Both the position numbers and the translations under genes were made by a program. 64,000 nucleotides of DNA from Drosophila persimilis (lineage: Eukaryota > Arthropoda > Insecta > Diptera > Drosophilidae), in NCBI RefSeq assembly GCF_003286085.1, contig NW_020825324.1, forward strand, positions 1,488,001 to 1,552,000. Reading direction: 5' to 3'. Under the pieces are notes generated by a model that saw only the letters and a list, made by a program, of their open reading frames with translations, had not been told where the DNA came from and did no database searches. Positions 59,324 through 64,000 of this stretch are shown in pieces. Numbering within the stretch: position 1 is the stretch's first letter; each line of letters begins with the position of its first letter.

Positions 59324-61464
59324 CTGTAGACAGGAGGCATCAGGCATCATATACATACATACACATAACGTACACCCCCACGTACTAATTAAGTGGCCAG
59401 CAGTGTGTGCCATGTCCTGCGTCCACCTGTGCGTATACGTAATTAATTCCATTATAATCTCTTACGCATAATAAAACAAACAGAGGAGCGGCTCGAGTGG
59501 CGGCGGACGGGACTGCTGGTGGGTAGCGGTGCGACATCAGCAATCATAAAACATTCTCCTTGCGGTTGGCTGGATGGTTCAGTATCCTCCAGTATCCACG
59601 AAGTAAACCAATGCCAATGCCCGCATCGCGAACGCCAGAGCCCAGCGGCTTCTGCAATTAATTGACACTGAATTCATTTTACCGCCTCCGCATTCGTCCG
59701 TTCTGCCCGCTGTTCTCGGTTCTCGGTTTTCGTTCTCATTTCCATTTCCATTGGATTAAATTTCATAAATTTGTCGTTTGCCTTTTTTTTGTTTTTTTTT
59801 TTTTTTTGGGCCCCTGGTCGCATACGGCGTATACGTAATTTGTTTATGTCGCATGCGAGAATAAAAAGGCGAATAATATGCGTATGAAAAGCGAATTTCC
59901 CTGCTTAACTGGCTCTAAAAATATACGCGGGAAAGCAACAAGAGGGTATGGTAGGCCTTGACATGGAGAAGGAAAGGCAGCATCTTTGGTTCTTGGGAAG
60001 CAGATATCAAAAGTCATGTCATCCGAGACATGATCGTTTTGCATCCGTATAAGATAGCTGCCACAGAAAGGAATGCAAGTAGAATAAGAAAACCCTTTCT
60101 GTTAAGGCCAAAACTCATGAATATTGATCGACCCGTTTAGCCATCATTGCAACAAGATTATGTTCACCAGAAAGGGTATCAAATGCTGCGACTGTTCTCT
60201 GTTCTCTGTACTCTTCCTTCCTTCCCTGCTAATACTGTTTGCTTCCATCAACAGCACCCCATCCACCCCTTGCAGTCATCCTCTCCTGTTGCCACCTTAG
60301 CCGATGAAAGCTTACAAATATTTGCGATTCGTGTTTATTATTTATTTTTTGTTCGCCTGTTTTTCCTCTTGTCTTGCTGACTTTTCTTTTCTTTTCCTTT
60401 ATTTTTTTTTTGTTCTTTTCTTTTGGCATTTTTATGAGCTACATCAAAAATTGTTTTTCTTGTTTCGTTCGTTTTGCTTCGTGTTTTCTTTTGTTTATAA
60501 ACAAAACGCCCAATTGACTGCTAGCCAAATGATGGCTAAATAATAATAAAAGCAGAACCAGCAGCAGCAGCAGCAGTAATCCCTATGGTAGCCACGGAGT
60601 ATGTGGGAGTACAAGGGGGCTGGCTGTACACATTTGTGAATGTGGGCACATCGGCAAATAAATATCATTTTTTTAAATATACAAATTTGGAGGGGGAAAC
60701 TGATTGTCACTAGTGCGAATATATATGTATTTGTGCAAATGTAATTAAATTTATGGTTAATATTTTTCGACTATTTTGGAGGACCCTGCAATTATTCTAT
60801 AGAACATTTTAAAACCTCTTTGCTATATCAATGTTGAATATAATCTGTGATGTATAGGTATCACTTTTACCGGCATATGATCATCAGAATTAGTTTCATC
60901 CCAAAACATGTTTCAAGATGACTCCTTAGATTCTTGAGAACACTCACCAATCAACCAAATGTTTGATGTATCAAAGGAAAGATGAAAATATAGTAAGACC
61001 AGTTGAAAAGCGGCACACGTGGTGCGACACTCTAGTACCAAAAACCCAAAGGTAATCCCCCTTTGAGTGCAAGATCAATTGGCTCTCGTTAATGGAAGCT
61101 TTGATCAGGGTCTCGATACCTATAGATTAACTTTTTTTGTTATGAATATAATAAAACGCAAAATTTAGTTATTTTGTTCAGCCTTCTTCTTAATTGCACG
61201 TCCGTAAAAAAGTTTCGAAACTGGAATTCCATGATGCGTAATCAATTGACTTTATCGACAAATCAAATCCACATTTTGCAGAATCCTAACCGGAAACAAG
61301 GCTGATTGAAGGTACATATGTATACTTAAAACCATTTTTTTGGGGACATTTTGACGATATTTAAATTAATTAATTAATTGGAATGGAATGGAAGATAGAA
61401 ATGGATTATCTGCAGAAGGAGTACAGTGATAATTTGAGCCGGAAAAGAATAGAGGTCTGGAAAC

Positions 61465-61692
61465 TCACTTGAGCATTGGCCTTAAACAGGGCTTGAATAT
61501 GGCTTTTAGGACGATCAATCCAGTCATTGCTGTGGCCACCGGAGGCAGACATTTGCGTAAAGTGTGGAGTGTGGTTTCCAGTTCCTTTTTCTCCTGCTTT
61601 GACTCATCGTCAGTTTCAGACTTCAGGACATAAAATATATGAAATTTTGTGAAGATGATTAAACCACAAGCCAATATCTTGTTGGCCAACAT
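61465..61692 (-). other. Small open frame with two hydrophobic segments, uncertain
   Basis: 75 codons, starting MLANKILACGLIIFTKF and ending FKPCLRPMLK. It has an N-terminal hydrophobic stretch, an acidic/basic middle (SETDDESKQEKKELE) and a second hydrophobic stretch (PPVATAMTGLIVLKAIF). Composition is protein-like, but no family was recognised and there is no clear promoter. It could be a small membrane protein, a remnant of a larger gene, or chance. Confidence 0.2.
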
Positions 61693-62695
61693 CTCCTCTT
61701 GTAGAAAGGATAGATATCCTCTTCTGTTAGACGCAAATGTTCACTATGTTTTACGCCTTGACGCGTTCTATGTTCGAATATTGGATGTTTCTATATTTAA
61801 ATAGGAAGGGGTATCTCTGGGCCTACTAGTTTTTCTAAATCGAATCGTAAAATTTTCGGTTAAACGAAGTATCATTAGCCTACTGTTTGTTTTTATTGGA
61901 TCAATTTTAGCGCCTTCTAAAAATCGTATAATAGCTGTAGCCCGATTTGTAGGATTTCTCTGGAGTAGAACGAAACATTGATGGATTTACCATAGGATGT
62001 GTAACGAGGAAAACCAATATGCTGCAATGAGCACGAGATACGAAACTCTCGCCTGGCATGGAATTCGGAGAGTGTCAGCATAGAAATGCCAAGTTCTTTG
62101 TCCCAGACCAAAGCAATGTCCCGAGGAAATAATAACCAAACGAATTTAAAAAAAAATCGGATGCCCCTCCCACCAACAAATTAAATCCATTAATAATCAT
62201 CAGCAAAGAAAACGAAACTAAAACAAGAACAACGGCAAGACGAACAAGCAAATAAAGTGAATAAAATAATAATAAAAACCTTTTAGCATATCCATGGCAA
62301 TCCCCAAAGCTAATGAGGCAAGCGGGCGTGCGGCATGGGGTGGCCGACTCCGCCTCCGACTCCGACTCGGGGAATCCCCCTCTACTCAGGGCACTGCTTT
62401 CAGCCAAAATAACAGACAACAATGTTGCCAGCTTGTTTTAGTTTTTGTTTCCATCTTTTTGTTAGGTTTGGGGCAACGGGGGCAGTAATGCTGCTGCTGC
62501 TGCTGCTGCGCGTGGTGGTGGTGCGGGGTGTGGCTAGGTCTGCGGGGAGGGGAACGTGGAACATGTGCAACAATGTTTTTATTTTGGCTGAGCTTATTTT
62601 TAGTTACTTTTTTGCTGCTGCCGACGCTGAGCGAAAGAGAAATAACTTTCTAAATAAACGCAGCGCATTTAGCAACAATGGAGGCGCACCCACCT

Positions 62696-62713
62696 CCCCC
62701 CCCCCCCCCCCCC
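62696..62713. repeat. Poly-C run, 18 bases
   Basis: Uninterrupted C run. Confidence 0.95.
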
Positions 62714-63804
62714 ACCGCGAAGAACAACAGGCAAGGAAGAAAGTATATCTTCCGTTTGATACCCATTAATGGTAAATCGGCTGGAACATACATAGTGCTC
62801 CGTCCTGGCGAAAAGTCGCACTAGACATTTTCGCCCCTGTGTTTCATACCAGTAGGGTATAAGTAATGCTCTAATAAAGTTCTCATAATTATCCATCGAT
62901 GTACAAAATAGTGCTTAAAAACTATTGAACTACTTTGGCAGTGCAAAAACCATCATACTTTCTCGCAAGGGTATCCTGTATCCTGCAAACATCCTTAGCA
63001 AACGCAACAGCAATAGCTGGAAACACACATGCATACACATACATATATGAAAGTATGTATGTATGTCTTGTACGTATAAACACTTTCCGCTTTTGCTGTC
63101 TGCGCATTTTCGTGACGCTTTTCTTTTTTCGATACCCCATCGCAGCAGGGTATATACATTTTGGCTTCCAATTTGGTTGTTCTTCTCCTCTGTGTATCAT
63201 TGGAATGATAGAAAATATATATCCTGTAGGGATACAAGGGATTGCATTTGCATAGAATGTATACAAATTGGATTGTGGCGATATGGCATTCGACTTTTCT
63301 AACTGACTAACGGCCGAAACAGAGATAGTCCTATGGGAAAAGCATGCGGCTCTGCGGCAGAGATAATCGATTTTTATACATTTCAGAGCCAATTTTGCTG
63401 GACTGAAAGCCGAGAGACGTGTCTGGCTGCTCAAACTCTGAAAACTCTGCTGGAAAGTACACCGAAGGGTATCCGGTGTATCGGTGACCGGTGGAGTGTC
63501 GGTGTTTTCCTACTGTTTCCACGAGTATTTGTATTTTTTTGCGCTCGTCGCGTGGCAAAGTTTTGCTCCTTGCAGCATTTTCATTTTATTGCCGCGCAGA
63601 TTAGAGTTGCACAATTGTTAAATTTTCATTCCAATTGTTCTGCTTCTGCGTGTCCTCCTTGCTGTTGTTGGCCGCGTTTTTGGTTTTAATTTCTTTTGGG
63701 GGAAAGTTTGCGGCTCGTTGAGCGAATGGCCCTGACAAAAACGCCCTCCGTCCTGAGGCTGTCCAACTAATTGACGGAACGAAGGAGAGCTTCGCCAAAG
63801 AAAC

Positions 63805-63843
63805 GGCAATGGCAATGGCAATGGCAATAGCAATGGCAATGGA
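63805..63843. repeat. (GGCAAT)n hexanucleotide array
   Basis: About six units with one GGCAATAGCAAT variant. Confidence 0.9.
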
Positions 63844-64000
63844 ATGAAAATGATAATGCTAATGCTAAATAAATAAATGCTTGGCTAACCATCCGACAAC
63901 AGCCGCACAAAATTGTGAATAATGTCTTTCACTAATCGAATTAATTCAACTGCAAATGCACTTGTTGGAAGCTGGCTCCAAATTTACGAATTGGATTTCT

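Larger units (their letters stand above)
53040..64000. other. Gene-poor right flank
   Basis: No intact gene is supported in about 11 kb. Features: AT-rich DNA at 53510-54100; GTAT/TATA repeats at 54744-54780; G25 run at 57372-57396; 11-bp minisatellite at 58963-59083; GGAGGCA array at 59286-59323; C18 run at 62696-62713; GGCAAT hexamer array at 63805-63843. Short minus-strand open frames at 61465-61692 and 61917-62111 and a 170-codon one at 62922-63434 are not convincing genes. This could be intergenic or a very large intron of a gene outside the window. Confidence 0.5.

Noticed and set aside
62922..63434. 170-codon minus-strand open frame
   Set aside because: Longest non-repetitive frame in the right flank, but composition is uneven, no family is recognised and the underlying DNA has GGTATAT-type repeats; kept only as part of the flank description.

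Overview
This is a Drosophila nuclear genome window. Every intact gene is a recognisable fly orthologue. Introns are short (about 57-80 bp) with GT/AG ends and purely intergenic DNA is rich in microsatellites. Housekeeping promoter motifs of flies (DRE TATCGATA, the motif-1 core GGTCACACT, motif 6) sit upstream of genes. wds, the PDH E1-alpha genes and AP-1gamma are known X-linked genes in D. melanogaster, so the window is probably X-chromosomal (Muller element A). Long poly-G/C runs and the gene order suggest a species other than D. melanogaster, perhaps of the obscura group; that species call is a guess.

Layout. 1-1445 (-): 5' part of phosphorylase kinase alpha, running off the left edge. 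2842-4624 (-): Bx42/SNW1 splicing and Notch coregulator. 4950-5474 (-): CutA-like protein. 5731-6477 (+): Arfrp1-type small GTPase, divergent from CutA. 9540-14679 (+): gamma subunit of the AP-1 clathrin adaptor, in 14 coding exons. 14680-24410 is gene-poor. 24411-31673 (-): a four-exon, 316-residue single-pass membrane protein with a six-cysteine box and one fibronectin-III-like domain, the least understood gene here. 31674-40500 is gene-poor, with a diverged duplicated relic. 40501-41941 (-): SLC10-family transporter. 44898-46117 (+): will die slowly (WDR5). 47638-50261 (+): mitochondrial pyruvate dehydrogenase E1 alpha. 51264-52952 (+): its tandem paralogue with an Ala/Pro/Lys-rich tail. 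52953-64000 is gene-poor and carries minisatellites and homopolymer runs.

The genes are independent transcription units, not operons. Functional links are limited: Arfrp1 and AP-1 both act in trans-Golgi traffic, and the two PDH genes encode the same E1-alpha subunit type in adjacent, same-strand copies. Exon joins were derived by hand from splice-site consensus plus reading-frame continuity with the protein families. Untranslated exons and transcription starts are not resolved. The most unusual observations are the membrane protein, two introns that stay open in frame (AP-1gamma, 63 bp; PDH E1 alpha, 303 bp with a polyglutamine tract), a decayed trypsin-like gene between wds and the PDH genes, and two diverged copies of an unrecognised coding-like segment at 33.4 and 36.1 kb.
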